From the NCBI GenBank assembly GCA_964458705.1, contig CAYWKD010000009.1:1-64000 (forward strand): a stretch of 64,000 bases of DNA, given 5' to 3'. The position numbers and the translations under genes are program-made. The notes beneath the pieces are model-generated. The model made no database searches. It worked only from the letters and a program-made list of their open reading frames with translations, and was not told the origin of the DNA. This document shows positions 44,328 through 53,576 of the stretch, piece by piece; within the stretch, counting starts at the first letter, position 1; each line of letters opens with the position of its first letter. Source of the stretch: JAAUTG01 sp964458705. GTDB taxonomy: Bacteria; Bacteroidota; Bacteroidia; Chitinophagales; Saprospiraceae.

Positions 44328-47300
44328 CTATTGCCAGTCAAAATCGAGCAACTCTACGTGAGCATCATAATCATACCACGCTAAGACAACTCCCTCTGGT
44401 GTTTCAGCAAGCATACTTGAACTTTTTAATCGAACATTTTTCGATAATGGAATCTTTTTTGAGGCAATTATCTCATGCTGCTCGTTCATTTGAACAATCA
44501 TCAATTGTTGTTCCTCCTCCCAACTTAATATTACACTTTTATTAGAAAGGATAAGTACATCAACTTTGCCTACTAACCGATTAGTGGGAAGAGAAATCGG
44601 AGAGGAGAACTGCTCACCGTAGTCGTTTGAAGTGGCAAAACTCAGCGTTGATGGCTTGTCGTCAAAAATATTGATCCACACAAGAGCTACTTTACTCTCA
44701 TGAGCATCAATAGCTGGAGATTCTATTGTGGTTTGTGACGTATTTTTTTCATTAGAAATTACTTCTGCCGTTTGCCAAATTCCTTCATTATATTGGCGCA
44801 CTATAACACTACTTTGTCTATTTCGATAAGCTAAAAGTCCACCTTTTTCGGTAGTTACCGCATCAAATGGGCAAAGTGGGTTAATATCATCTGAGACAGT
44901 TTGCTCCTTATTGAGTTTACCACTTTTGCTTAGTTCAGCCGAACGAATGGTGAGCCTACCTTCTTTTGTTGGAAAGTATCTACCCGATGGCTCATGCAGC
45001 TTTTTAGTAGCTCTTCCATCCATCCAAACTAGTAAAGATTGATCTTGATTGATCGCAATCATTTTAGCTAATCCATAAAATGCTGGTATATCTGTATCAT
45101 AGGGTTTGAAGGAGGATTGCCATGTTTTTCCTTTATTATTAGATTGGCTTAGCCATATATGATGATCGTAAACATTTCGAGCATTACTTTTCTGTAACCA
45201 AAGTGCGGTCAGTTGCTTCTCATTATCCGATATGAAAATTTGTGGCGCATCAACTTCGTTAATAAACCATTGGTTGTTTCCTATCTGGATTGTTTTGGGG
45301 CGCGACCAGTCTTTGTTTTTCCATGTAGAAAATTGAAGTAACTGCTCCCCGTCATTTTGATTCTCTATCCACGAAGCATAAAGCTGATCTTGGTTATGAG
45401 ACAATCTGAACGCTCTTTTCTGCTGCTGCTCAAAAGGGCGATTTTTGAACTTAGCAGCTTTGTTATCGAAAAGCCTTAGCGTAGCACTCACAAAAAAACT
45501 TCTGCCTGCACCAATAGGTACGCCACTGCCCGAACTATGTGCGCCTGCGCCTCCGCCTGTTACACTCACTTGCGTAATATTCAAAAGATTCCTAACCCCT
45601 GCTGATATACTCAAGCGATCATTCAGGAAGTCTTGTACAATCGTAGCATCCAACATTGTAAACCCCTCTTGTATGCGCTGCCTAGCAACAGTTGCTCCAT
45701 TTTCTTCTACGGGATAATAACTTATAAATCGATCATTTTTTCTGATGAAGGCATTTATATTAGTTTCAGAGAATGGTATTTCATATCCCAATTTACCGTT
45801 GATCTCATTGCTATAAGTAAATTCATCCACATTCGCAAGCGTTGCACTAAGTGGATTGTAGAAGCCAATTCTCGACACACCACCTTCCAAGGAAAAATTC
45901 TTCCAACCATAAGATATACTTAAATTCCCCCCTTGTGTCTTTGAGTTTTCTAGGTTGAAATAGGCATATTGTGTAGATTGATTTGGAGTAACAGGCGTGA
46001 TAATCCCATCATTTTCAATGAATGGAAAGAGTTGAATTTGGTCTTTTATTTGATTGTAAAATAATTTAAAATTAGCAGATATACGGTGTTGATTGAATTG
46101 CTCGTTGTAACTAAGATTCGTTTGAAGGTTATTGGAAGTTTCTGCCTGCAAGTCAGGATTGCCAATAATGAAGTGATTAATGTCAATGAACGATAGGTAT
46201 AGTTCTTTCAAGCTAGGGCTACGAAAGCCTTTTCCGTAGGACACTCGCCAAAGCAAGTTATCATTCATTTGATATTTAAGGTGAAAAGAAGGAATCAAGG
46301 GAGCATCATATTTTGAATTTTTTGCATAACGAAGTCCAGTCTCGGCTATCCATTTTCTATTCGGTTGGTATCTTAGACTACCAAAAATGGCATAATCATA
46401 GATGCTACTCATTCCCACTCTATCGCTCGCTTCATCCACAATTCTTGCACCTTCACCTATTTCGTAGTTTGCATCAACTCCTACTTGAAAATTGAAATTA
46501 CTATTTCTAAAGCGACTAGCTAAAGTAGAGCGCAGCGTATAAGTCTTAAAAGCCGTTGTGTCTCCTGCAGTTGAAGCCTGAGCATCCTCTTCAAAATCAA
46601 GTCGATAAGTGTTGACGTTTCTATCGAAAGTGTTAAAGCCCAATGTATTTTGCCAGTAGTAGTTTTTCAAAAGGCTGCCTTCGTGGAGTAAGTTATGGTT
46701 TAGTCTATTCGTCAAATAATAATCATCAAAGGCATACGGCTTGAACTGCGGACGGCGAACATCTCCTAAGTTTTGGACTTCTTCATTGAAATACGAAAAG
46801 CGATAAATAACTCGATGATCTGCTCCAAAATCATAGCGCAGACTAGCATCGGCGTACCACTGTTCTTTGGGATTCCAAAGTACTGAGCGAGTAGTATCTT
46901 CACTAAATCCATTGAACCAATCTCTACCACCATTTACACGCAGCAGCCAATTATCATCCAACTTAATACCACCATCGAAAGAGGAGCTAGACTCTGCACG
47001 GGTTTCTAATTGTTGCCTCAGGGTAAGTTCATGTGAGAGTAGTTGTGATTTCTTGGTTATGAGATTAATCACGCCACCTAGTGCGTCCGTACCATAGGAA
47101 ACCGACATCGGACCTTCCACAATTTCTACTCGCTCAATATTATTTAAGTTGATCTGACTCAAATCAATATTACCATCCAAACGCCCAACTACGGGAACTC
47201 CATCAATCATTATTTTAATATTCTCACCACTGACCCCTAGCAAACTCATGCTGCTTCCCAATATTAAATCTTGATTGATACGTATATTCAAGTCTTGCTG

Positions 47301-47597
47301 TAGAAGTTGTTCTAAGTTATTTGCGCCTTGCTGCTCAATGGTTACTCTTGTAATCGTCCTGATTTGTTGAACCGCATTTTTACTATCCGTCGGAGCGTAC
47401 TGTGCCGTTACAACAATATCGTCTAACTCAATAGACATAGCAAATGTATCTTGCTGAACCATTTGCTCAACAGCAGGTACTTTGATACTTTCTTGTGCAG
47501 TCAACACCTGTGAAAGTGCTACTAAACAAACAATTAAGAAGAACAGATACTGATTGATCCCTGTAAATGTATGGATTGGATTCATTGATCTAGACAT
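44328..47597 (-). CDS. TonB-dependent receptor with a C-terminal beta-propeller domain
   Basis: 1089 residues. Signal peptide (about 1-34), short TonB-box region (IELDDIVVTAQYA, 56-68), plug (about 70-185; GVSGENIKIMIDGVPV, SYGTDALGGVINLITKK) and a 22-strand-type barrel (about 190-710) with FRSPSLKELY and NPDL boxes like those of haem/siderophore receptors. The barrel's closing strand RSFFVSATLRLF ends at Phe710, where such receptors normally stop. Here about 380 more residues follow (728-1089) and form a BNR/WD40-like propeller with Asp-box-like SQSNNKGKTW and SNDYGEQF. It lies 53 bases after the DUF6607 gene on the same strand. Probably takes up haem or an iron chelate. Confidence 0.87.
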   Translation of the reverse strand: MSRSMNPIHTFTGINQYLFFLIVCLVALSQVLTAQESIKVPAVEQMVQQDTFAMSIELDDIVVTAQYAPTDSKNAVQQIRTITRVTIEQQGANNLEQLLQQDLNIRINQDLILGSSMSLLGVSGENIKIMIDGVPVVGRLDGNIDLSQINLNNIERVEIVEGPMSVSYGTDALGGVINLITKKSQLLSHELTLRQQLETRAESSSSFDGGIKLDDNWLLRVNGGRDWFNGFSEDTTRSVLWNPKEQWYADASLRYDFGADHRVIYRFSYFNEEVQNLGDVRRPQFKPYAFDDYYLTNRLNHNLLHEGSLLKNYYWQNTLGFNTFDRNVNTYRLDFEEDAQASTAGDTTAFKTYTLRSTLASRFRNSNFNFQVGVDANYEIGEGARIVDEASDRVGMSSIYDYAIFGSLRYQPNRKWIAETGLRYAKNSKYDAPLIPSFHLKYQMNDNLLWRVSYGKGFRSPSLKELYLSFIDINHFIIGNPDLQAETSNNLQTNLSYNEQFNQHRISANFKLFYNQIKDQIQLFPFIENDGIITPVTPNQSTQYAYFNLENSKTQGGNLSISYGWKNFSLEGGVSRIGFYNPLSATLANVDEFTYSNEINGKLGYEIPFSETNINAFIRKNDRFISYYPVEENGATVARQRIQEGFTMLDATIVQDFLNDRLSISAGVRNLLNITQVSVTGGGAGAHSSGSGVPIGAGRSFFVSATLRLFDNKAAKFKNRPFEQQQKRAFRLSHNQDQLYASWIENQNDGEQLLQFSTWKNKDWSRPKTIQIGNNQWFINEVDAPQIFISDNEKQLTALWLQKSNARNVYDHHIWLSQSNNKGKTWQSSFKPYDTDIPAFYGLAKMIAINQDQSLLVWMDGRATKKLHEPSGRYFPTKEGRLTIRSAELSKSGKLNKEQTVSDDINPLCPFDAVTTEKGGLLAYRNRQSSVIVRQYNEGIWQTAEVISNEKNTSQTTIESPAIDAHESKVALVWINIFDDKPSTLSFATSNDYGEQFSSPISLPTNRLVGKVDVLILSNKSVILSWEEEQQLMIVQMNEQHEIIASKKIPLSKNVRLKSSSMLAETPEGVVLAWYDYDAHVELLDFDWQ

Positions 47598-47601
47598 AAT
47601 T

Positions 47602-47643
47602 AATAGATGAAACGCAGCGCACTCACACTACGTTTCATCTATT
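47602..47643 (-). terminator. Intercistronic hairpin between DUF6607 and TonB receptor genes
   Basis: Perfect 13-bp stem, 47602-47614 (AATAGATGAAACG) with 47631-47643, filling most of the 53-base gap. There is no good T tract, so it could attenuate or stabilise mRNA rather than end all transcription. Confidence 0.5.
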
Positions 47644-47650
47644 CAGAAAA

Positions 47651-48556
47651 CTATTGTACGAAACTTGTAATAATCTGCTTAATTTCTGTTCGATCAACTG
47701 TTGGCTCGAGTGCAAATAGATGCTCAAACAAGCTCTTTTCTTCTACTTTGCTTCTTAAGATCAGGTCTTTTTTCTTAGCAAATATTTTATCCCAATTTTG
47801 TCTCACGTCTGCCCACATCTCCTGATTTGACGCCCACCAATTCTGAGCAGCCTTACACTTAGAGTCATCTACTTTTCTGTAAGTATTCAAGCCTTTTTCC
47901 TCTGCCACCACGAAGTCAGCTTCGCCTTCTTTTCTCAATACTTTCAAATTGTCTTGATCGTGAAGCCAACCGTCGGTGGTGATCTCATGCCGATTACTTC
48001 TCACGGTTACGTTGTAATCATCACGTTGTGTGTATTCACGTCTTGGAAGCGGAGCATTCGCTGTATTTTCCCAAAAACTTCTACCGTCCACATGTACCCA
48101 TGTTGCCGAACCCTCATAGCGAGGACTATCATCTACTTGATACACTTTTTGTGTCCATTGTCCTTGAACTTCATCCTTTGATTTCTTTTCGTAATTCCAC
48201 TTATTGTCTGCGTGATACATGTAGAAGTCTCTATTTTCATAAAGCCAATCCTCTCTCCAGTGCTTAATCACCATTTGCTCATCGGACTTCCCAACTACTA
48301 GTAGGTGCTGCAACATGATTTTATCTTTGTCTTCTTCTACTAGCTGCACCCATTCCAAAGCACTCGTCCGCTTTGTCCTGGAGGGTTTATAATCTATTGC
48401 TTCTGAGTAGCTAAACGTTTCGGCAAAGTTGAACGCTATCTCGTAGCAGCCACACATTTTTTTTATTGCTGCTACATCTTCTGCTTTTTTGTCTTGTGCA
48501 CTTGTAGCTCCAAATGCCAGAAATACAACTAAAATAGGAAAAAAGATATTTCTCAT
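47651..48556 (-). CDS. DUF6607 family protein
   Basis: 301 residues with a signal peptide (about 1-20). The family hallmark KKMCGCYEIAFNFAETF (31-47) is present, followed by ALEWVQLVEEDKDKIMLQHLL, QMVIKHWREDW and RYEGSATWVHVDGRSFWENT. The paired Cys residues near the start could bind metal or form a disulfide. The function is not known to me. In Bacteroidota the family tends to accompany TonB receptors and PepSY-type reductases, as here, so a role in iron or haem handling in the periplasm is a reasonable inference. Confidence 0.8.
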   Translation of the reverse strand: MRNIFFPILVVFLAFGATSAQDKKAEDVAAIKKMCGCYEIAFNFAETFSYSEAIDYKPSRTKRTSALEWVQLVEEDKDKIMLQHLLVVGKSDEQMVIKHWREDWLYENRDFYMYHADNKWNYEKKSKDEVQGQWTQKVYQVDDSPRYEGSATWVHVDGRSFWENTANAPLPRREYTQRDDYNVTVRSNRHEITTDGWLHDQDNLKVLRKEGEADFVVAEEKGLNTYRKVDDSKCKAAQNWWASNQEMWADVRQNWDKIFAKKKDLILRSKVEEKSLFEHLFALEPTVDRTEIKQIITSFVQ

Positions 48557-48605
48557 AAAATATTCAATATTTGTACTTAATTTTATTTAGACTTATTATG
48601 CTTAG

Positions 48606-48637
48606 CAAAGATAGGATATAAAATATAGATATACAAA
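48606..48637 (-). promoter_or_regulatory. Candidate promoter for the DUF6607-TonB receptor operon
   Basis: On the minus strand TTTG (48637-48634), a 20-base spacer, then TATCTTTG (48613-48606), close to the Bacteroidota consensus. The DUF6607 ATG is at 48556, giving a leader of roughly 45 bases. Confidence 0.6.
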
Positions 48638-48740
48638 TTACTTCAACAATTCATACTCGATAAATTAGATAGCACAAGTAAGATTTTGGTAATTTTTGTA
48701 AAAACTAGTAATTTTTTTACTCGAAAAATAATTCTGTACT

Positions 48741-48748
48741 TATATTTG
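48741..48748 (+). promoter_or_regulatory. Candidate -7 element for the ankyrin-DUF2271 operon
   Basis: TATATTTG matches TAnnTTTG and lies 33 bases before the ATG at 48782. It is divergent from the promoter at 48606-48637, so the two operons share a roughly 225-base control region. Confidence 0.55.
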
Positions 48749-48781
48749 TTGTGCGCTAATTTAGACTAAATAAAAATTATT

Positions 48782-50278
48782 ATGAAATATCACTATTTAT
48801 TAGCATTGTTATTCATTTTGCCAATAGGCTTAAAGGCTCAGCAAGATAATGTATTCCTAGACAGATCGTTTTGGAAAACAATGCCCGACGTAGCAACCGT
48901 AAAAGAGAAAATCAAACAAGGCAATGATCCTGTTGCATTAAATCCTTTTGCCTTTGATGCAGTAACTTATGCTATCCTCGAAGATGCTCCTATTAAAACA
49001 ATTCAGTATTTGCTATCTCTTGAAGGCAATCCAGTAGATAAAAATACACATGATGGCAGAAATTATTTGCTTTGGGCGGGCTACAAGGGAAATTTGGAAT
49101 TGATGAAACATCTCATTGAGGAAGGCTCTGACACGCATTTAATAGACGATCATGGCTATAATTTGATATGCTTTACAGCTACAGGTGGACAACAAGATAC
49201 AGAGGTTTATGATCTAATTCTAGCAAGCGGTCTGGATGTCGCTTCTACGAATCGCTCAGGTGCAAATGCTCTGTTGCTACTTGCTCCTAGCATAACCGAT
49301 ACCAAAATTATTAGCTACTTCACCCAAAAGGGATTGGATATTCATGCAAAAGACAACGATGGTAACGGGATGTTCAATTATGCTGCTCGAAAAGGTAACA
49401 CAACACTGATGGAGCAACTGATTGAAATGGGTGTTGACTACAAATCCTTGAACGAGCAAGGGGAAAATGCAATCATTTATGCAAGTCAATCTTCCAGAGG
49501 CTACACAAATCCACTGGAGATATATCAATACTTAGAAAATTTGGGTATGGAGATTGATATTGTAAGTTGGGAAGGCAAAACGCCATTGCACAATCTAGCA
49601 TTTAGCACTAAAGACCTAGACATTATTGATTACTTTATTAAGAAGGGTGTAAGTCCCAACCAAGTAGATAATAAAGGAAACACTGCTTTCTTGAATGCAG
49701 CTAGAGGAGGTAATACAGTTGTTGCAAAGCAATTAATGGAGTCGGTTAAAGATATCAACTATACTAATCACGAAGGTTATTCTGCACTGCATTTTTCAGT
49801 GATGCGTAATTCAGACCAACTTTTTAGTTTACTCATTGAAAATGGAGCAGACTTAACCCTATTGGATAAAAATGAAGCCAATTTGTTGTATCATATTTAT
49901 AAGGCTTATAATTCAAGAAGTGATGCTGCCTTTGATACATTTTTAGCTGCTGCAAAGCGTAAAGGACTCAGAGCTGACAAAGCACTTGAGGAGGAAGGTA
50001 CGCTGGCACATATTGCCGTTGAAAAAAATGCTCAACTACTCCTAGAGGAAGCTGTGAAATTAGGCGTCGATATCAACAAAAAAAATGCAGATGGATTGAC
50101 ACCCTTACATTTGGCAGCCATGAAAGCCGCTGATAAAGAATTACTTACCCTACTATTAACCCATGGTGCGGACAAGCATATTTTGACAGATTTCGATGAG
50201 AGTGCATTTGAGCTCGCTGCTGAAAATGAACTACTTGCCAATAAAAAAATTGATCTTAAATTTCTAAAAATTGACTAA
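48782..50278 (+). CDS. Exported ankyrin-repeat protein
   Basis: 498 residues with a signal peptide (about 1-20, ending LKAQ). About ten ankyrin repeats of some 33 residues fill the protein, for example DGRNYLLWAGYKGNLELMKH, GKTPLHNLAF, GNTAFLNAARGGNTVVAKQL, GYSALHFSVMRNSDQLFSLL and GLTPLHLAAMKAADKELLTL. No enzymatic domain. It is separated by only 3 bases from the DUF2271 gene. Periplasmic ankyrin proteins elsewhere protect or scaffold redox and iron proteins, which fits the neighbours; the exact partner is unknown. Confidence 0.88.
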   Translation: MKYHYLLALLFILPIGLKAQQDNVFLDRSFWKTMPDVATVKEKIKQGNDPVALNPFAFDAVTYAILEDAPIKTIQYLLSLEGNPVDKNTHDGRNYLLWAGYKGNLELMKHLIEEGSDTHLIDDHGYNLICFTATGGQQDTEVYDLILASGLDVASTNRSGANALLLLAPSITDTKIISYFTQKGLDIHAKDNDGNGMFNYAARKGNTTLMEQLIEMGVDYKSLNEQGENAIIYASQSSRGYTNPLEIYQYLENLGMEIDIVSWEGKTPLHNLAFSTKDLDIIDYFIKKGVSPNQVDNKGNTAFLNAARGGNTVVAKQLMESVKDINYTNHEGYSALHFSVMRNSDQLFSLLIENGADLTLLDKNEANLLYHIYKAYNSRSDAAFDTFLAAAKRKGLRADKALEEEGTLAHIAVEKNAQLLLEEAVKLGVDINKKNADGLTPLHLAAMKAADKELLTLLLTHGADKHILTDFDESAFELAAENELLANKKIDLKFLKID

Positions 50279-50281
50279 TAA

Positions 50282-50782
50282 ATGAAACGACTAATTAGTG
50301 CTACACTACCTGTTATTGGACTTTTGCTATTCTATTCTTTCGCATTTCCAGTCCAAGAAAGCGATACGAACAAATATAAATGTATGGTACAGCTAAAAAA
50401 TTATAGAGGTCACGGAGCTTACATAATGGTATCTGTATTAGACAAGGATAACAAATACTTGAAAACATTGCGAGTGCTAGGAGATGACGAAGAATGGTAT
50501 CCAGACTTATCAAATTGGTGGGCATTTCATACTCAAAATAATAAACCGAATATTGATGGCATTACAGGAGCAACCATTGCAGGAGGAGAACGCTCTATCT
50601 TTTCAATTGAGATTGAACAGGAACTGATAGATGCAGGTAATTCACTACGCTTTGAGACTGCCGTGGAGGATCAAAAATATATTCTCTCAGACGTGCAGAT
50701 ACCTTTGACTGAAGAATCTTTAAAGGGAACTTTTGAAGGGACAGAGTATATCCGATATGTGAGGATGATCCCAAGTAAATAA
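50282..50782 (+). CDS. DUF2271 family protein with a flavinylation-like motif
   Basis: 166 residues; an N-terminal hydrophobic export signal (about 8-24). The DUF2271 pattern is visible: YIMVSVLDKDNKYLKTLRVLG, YPDLSNWW, then DGITGATIAGG (92-102). The heptad D-G-I-T-G-A-T (92-98) fits the D-x-x-S/T-G-A-T/S pattern at which ApbE attaches FMN to Thr, with Thr98 as the acceptor. DUF2271 and PepSY proteins are known from ApbE-associated gene clusters, and the PepSY-reductase gene is next. No apbE is in the window. Probably a periplasmic electron carrier or accessory to iron reduction. Confidence 0.82.
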   Translation: MKRLISATLPVIGLLLFYSFAFPVQESDTNKYKCMVQLKNYRGHGAYIMVSVLDKDNKYLKTLRVLGDDEEWYPDLSNWWAFHTQNNKPNIDGITGATIAGGERSIFSIEIEQELIDAGNSLRFETAVEDQKYILSDVQIPLTEESLKGTFEGTEYIRYVRMIPSK

Positions 50783-50794
50783 AAGCTAAATCGA

Positions 50795-50835
50795 AACCTA
50801 ATAGCTTGATAGCAACTTCGTCGAGCTATTAGGTT
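50795..50835 (+). terminator. Hairpin between DUF2271 and PepSY-reductase genes
   Basis: Perfect 12-bp stem, 50795-50806 (AACCTAATAGCT) with 50824-50835, loop 17. Only a weak T-rich tail (GTCAAAATTT), so it may reduce rather than block read-through. Confidence 0.5.
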
Positions 50836-50891
50836 GTCAAAATTTACTAAGGCAAATCCTAGAGAAAATAGGCTTGAACTATTAAAATAGA

Positions 50892-53096
50892 ATGGGTAAG
50901 ATTTCAAATATTTGGAGATATAGTCATTTTGCATTAGCTATATCCTCCTCCGTTTTTGTATTGTTGGCTACTGTTACCGGTATTTTCTTAGCGTTTGAGC
51001 CTATCGAAAGTAAGCTACAACCTTTTAAAATCAATGGTACAAGCCAACTCAGCCTTGCGGAAGTAATTGATACCCTGCAAGGTAGATACGATGAAATTCT
51101 TACCTTAGAAGTCGATGCCAATCAGTTCGTCGCTGTTGATGTAATAAGTATGGAAGAAGACATGAATGGCAAGTTCTACATCAACCCTTTTAATGGTCAT
51201 AAACTAGGGGAAATTCCTGAGAAACGCCCCATTTTTGAATTTATGACAACACTCCACAGATCGCTATTTCTCAAAACAATAGGTCGCATTTTTGTTGGAA
51301 TTACGGCTTTTCTTTTACTGCTTATTTCATTGACGGGTTTCTTGCTGTTCCTTAAGAGACAAAAGGGTATTCGGCATGTTTTTGATAAATTGGTCAAAGA
51401 AAGTTTTGCTCAACATTATCACGTTTTACTAGCTAGATGGATGTTGTTACCTATCGTTATTATAACAATTACTGGTGTTTATCTTTCACTTGAACAATTT
51501 GAAATCATACTGAATAAGCCACCTCAACTACTTCAAGAAATACCAGAACTCAAAGAAAGTCCAGCACTCGCCTTCTCTGAATTTGAAGTTTTCCGCAATA
51601 CTCAACTTGACGATGTCAGAAGTTTGGAATTTCCCTTCACAACCGAAGTAGAAGACTTCTTTATTCTAAGTTTGAGAGACAAAGTGCTAAAGATTAATCA
51701 AAAGACAGGAGCGGTGATTGAGTCGCTTCATTATCCTTTTACCAATCGTTTGTCTATTCTGAGTTTTAATTTGCATACGGGAACAGGAAGTTTATTATGG
51801 TCTATTGTATTGGCTATTGCAGGCGTAAACATATTGTTTTTTATGTACACTGGAGCAGCTATTTCCTTCAAACGCATTACTTCAAAAGTTAAAAATAAAA
51901 TCCATATTGACGAAGCGGTATATGTTATTCTAGTGGGTTCCGAGAATGGAAGCACCCGCAATTTTGCCAAAATACTTCAGCAGGCATTATTGAAACTCAA
52001 GCAAAAGGTATTTATAGATGATCTGAACAACTATCAAAATTACTATTCCATTAAGGAATTGATAGTTCTGACTTCTACTTATGGTGTAGGCGACCCACCT
52101 ATCAATGCAAATCATTTTATTGATTTAATCGGTACGGTAAATACTAACAAAGTAATAAATTATTCAGTAGTCGGTTTTGGTTCACTCTCTTATCCTGATT
52201 TCTGCCAGTATGCCTTAGATGTAGATAAAGCACTGCTTGAAAACAAGTATTTTCGACAGGTAGAAAGCCCCTTTTTAATCCACAACAAGTCTTACACGAG
52301 TTTCAGGAAGTGGGCAGAGCAGTGGGGAAAGAGTAAACAATTACAACTAGAACTTCCTACAACACTGATCCAAAAAAAGAACAAAGACCATTCGTTTACC
52401 ATCCTAGAAAAGCAAGTAGTCAATGATGGTTATGATGAAACGTTTACCCTGCTGCTAAAGCCAGGCTGGACATCTTTCCAATCTGGTGATTTACTGTGCA
52501 TTGCTCCCCCGACTGATCCCATAGAAAGACAATATTCCATTGCTAAAGTTGAAAACGGCAATATGCTGCTGAGCATCAAGCGACATGAAAAAGGTGTTTG
52601 TTCTAATTATTTGTTTCATCTTGAAAAAGGAGATAAAATTATCGGTAGCCTTCAAAGAAACAAAGATTTTCACCTTATTAAACATGCCAAAAATATCTTA
52701 CTTATTGGTAATGGCACAGGTATTGCTCCTTACCTTGGCATGATTCAGAGTAAAACTAAAGCAAATATTCAACTCTACTGGGGCGGAAGAACCGAGCAGT
52801 CATTTTTACTCTATCAAGATCGCATTATTGAAGCAGTACAATCTGAAGCACTTAATGCTTACCATATTGCTTTTTCCAAAGAAAAAGATAACCACAAATA
52901 TGTTCAAGACTTACTACAAAAAGATGGCAAGTGCGTGGTTCAATTGCTCGAAAATAATGGGTATATTTATTTGTGTGGTTCAATTGCTATGCAAAATGGC
53001 GTATTGGCATTACTTGAGCTACTCATAAAAACACATAGCCAGAAAACACTTAGCCATTTTCAAAACAAAGGTCAAATTCTGATGGACTGCTATTGA
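50892..53096 (+). CDS. PepSY-TM / flavodoxin / ferredoxin-NADP reductase fusion (sulfite-reductase-flavoprotein-like transmembrane reductase)
   Basis: 734 residues. An N-terminal PepSY-associated membrane module with four helices (about 11-35, 130-153, 180-200, 300-325) and a periplasmic PepSY loop, His residues in helices (SHFALAI, LHRSLF, HYHVLLARW) that may hold haem, a flavodoxin domain (about 345-480; ILVGSENGSTRNFAKIL, SYPDFCQ), an FAD domain (about 510-600; ERQYSIA, KGVCSNYL) and an NADP domain (about 605-725; LLIGNGTGIAPYLGMI, YWGGRTEQ, YLCGSIAMQNGV). It would pass electrons from cytosolic NADPH through FAD and FMN across the membrane, probably to ferric chelates or the DUF2271 protein. 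Confidence 0.9.
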   Translation: MGKISNIWRYSHFALAISSSVFVLLATVTGIFLAFEPIESKLQPFKINGTSQLSLAEVIDTLQGRYDEILTLEVDANQFVAVDVISMEEDMNGKFYINPFNGHKLGEIPEKRPIFEFMTTLHRSLFLKTIGRIFVGITAFLLLLISLTGFLLFLKRQKGIRHVFDKLVKESFAQHYHVLLARWMLLPIVIITITGVYLSLEQFEIILNKPPQLLQEIPELKESPALAFSEFEVFRNTQLDDVRSLEFPFTTEVEDFFILSLRDKVLKINQKTGAVIESLHYPFTNRLSILSFNLHTGTGSLLWSIVLAIAGVNILFFMYTGAAISFKRITSKVKNKIHIDEAVYVILVGSENGSTRNFAKILQQALLKLKQKVFIDDLNNYQNYYSIKELIVLTSTYGVGDPPINANHFIDLIGTVNTNKVINYSVVGFGSLSYPDFCQYALDVDKALLENKYFRQVESPFLIHNKSYTSFRKWAEQWGKSKQLQLELPTTLIQKKNKDHSFTILEKQVVNDGYDETFTLLLKPGWTSFQSGDLLCIAPPTDPIERQYSIAKVENGNMLLSIKRHEKGVCSNYLFHLEKGDKIIGSLQRNKDFHLIKHAKNILLIGNGTGIAPYLGMIQSKTKANIQLYWGGRTEQSFLLYQDRIIEAVQSEALNAYHIAFSKEKDNHKYVQDLLQKDGKCVVQLLENNGYIYLCGSIAMQNGVLALLELLIKTHSQKTLSHFQNKGQILMDCY

Positions 53097-53134
53097 TTAG
53101 TACAGACTTAAGGCATTATAGACCAAATATAAGA

Positions 53135-53470
53135 TCAATTTTCATTATTCATCATCTGCTCTGCTTTGTAAATAAGATAAGCATCGTTCAGCATTTCTCT
53201 GAAGCTAAGCAGTTCATTAATAGAAAATAGCAGCCTAAAATCTCTGTAAGGAGTATCTATTTGTATGCAGCGGTAGTTGCAAGGAATGTAATACTCATAG
53301 GCACTATGATAAGTTGAAAGCACATTGATTAAAGACAATAAACTATCTTCTGTTTGATCAAAGGTAACCGTGCCAAAGGCGACATGGAACTTATTGCACT
53401 CATAACAAAAAGTTACGTAGCCATTTTTATTCTGGCAAAGTATGTTTTGTTTTTCGTTGTGTTTACTCAT
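53135..53470 (-). CDS. Small hypothetical protein, possibly DUF6686-like
   Basis: 111 residues, no signal peptide. It has a CYEC pair after an aromatic strand (GYVTFCYECNKFHVAFG, about 18-34), then a predicted alpha/beta body with FRLLFSINELLSFREMLNDA. The pattern resembles small Bacteroidota proteins I associate with DUF6686, but I am not certain. The two near Cys and a His could bind a metal. It stands convergent to the PepSY-reductase gene and downstream of the HmuY-like gene's terminator, so it is probably transcribed alone. Confidence 0.55.
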   Translation of the reverse strand: MSKHNEKQNILCQNKNGYVTFCYECNKFHVAFGTVTFDQTEDSLLSLINVLSTYHSAYEYYIPCNYRCIQIDTPYRDFRLLFSINELLSFREMLNDAYLIYKAEQMMNNEN

Positions 53471-53499
53471 GATAATTTTATTTGCAAAAGTTCAACGAG

Positions 53500-53531
53500 A
53501 AAAAAGATTCGGCTAGGAATCTAGCCGAATC
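53500..53531 (-). terminator. Terminator of the HmuY-like T9SS protein gene
   Basis: Perfect 10-bp GC-containing stem, 53506-53515 (GATTCGGCTA) with 53522-53531, 6-base loop, followed on the minus strand by TTTTTT. A textbook rho-independent terminator, 46 bases beyond the stop at 53577. Confidence 0.88.
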
Positions 53532-53576
53532 GGAAAGAACACCTTTTAAAGTATTCCAATAGTTAAAAGATTAGAT

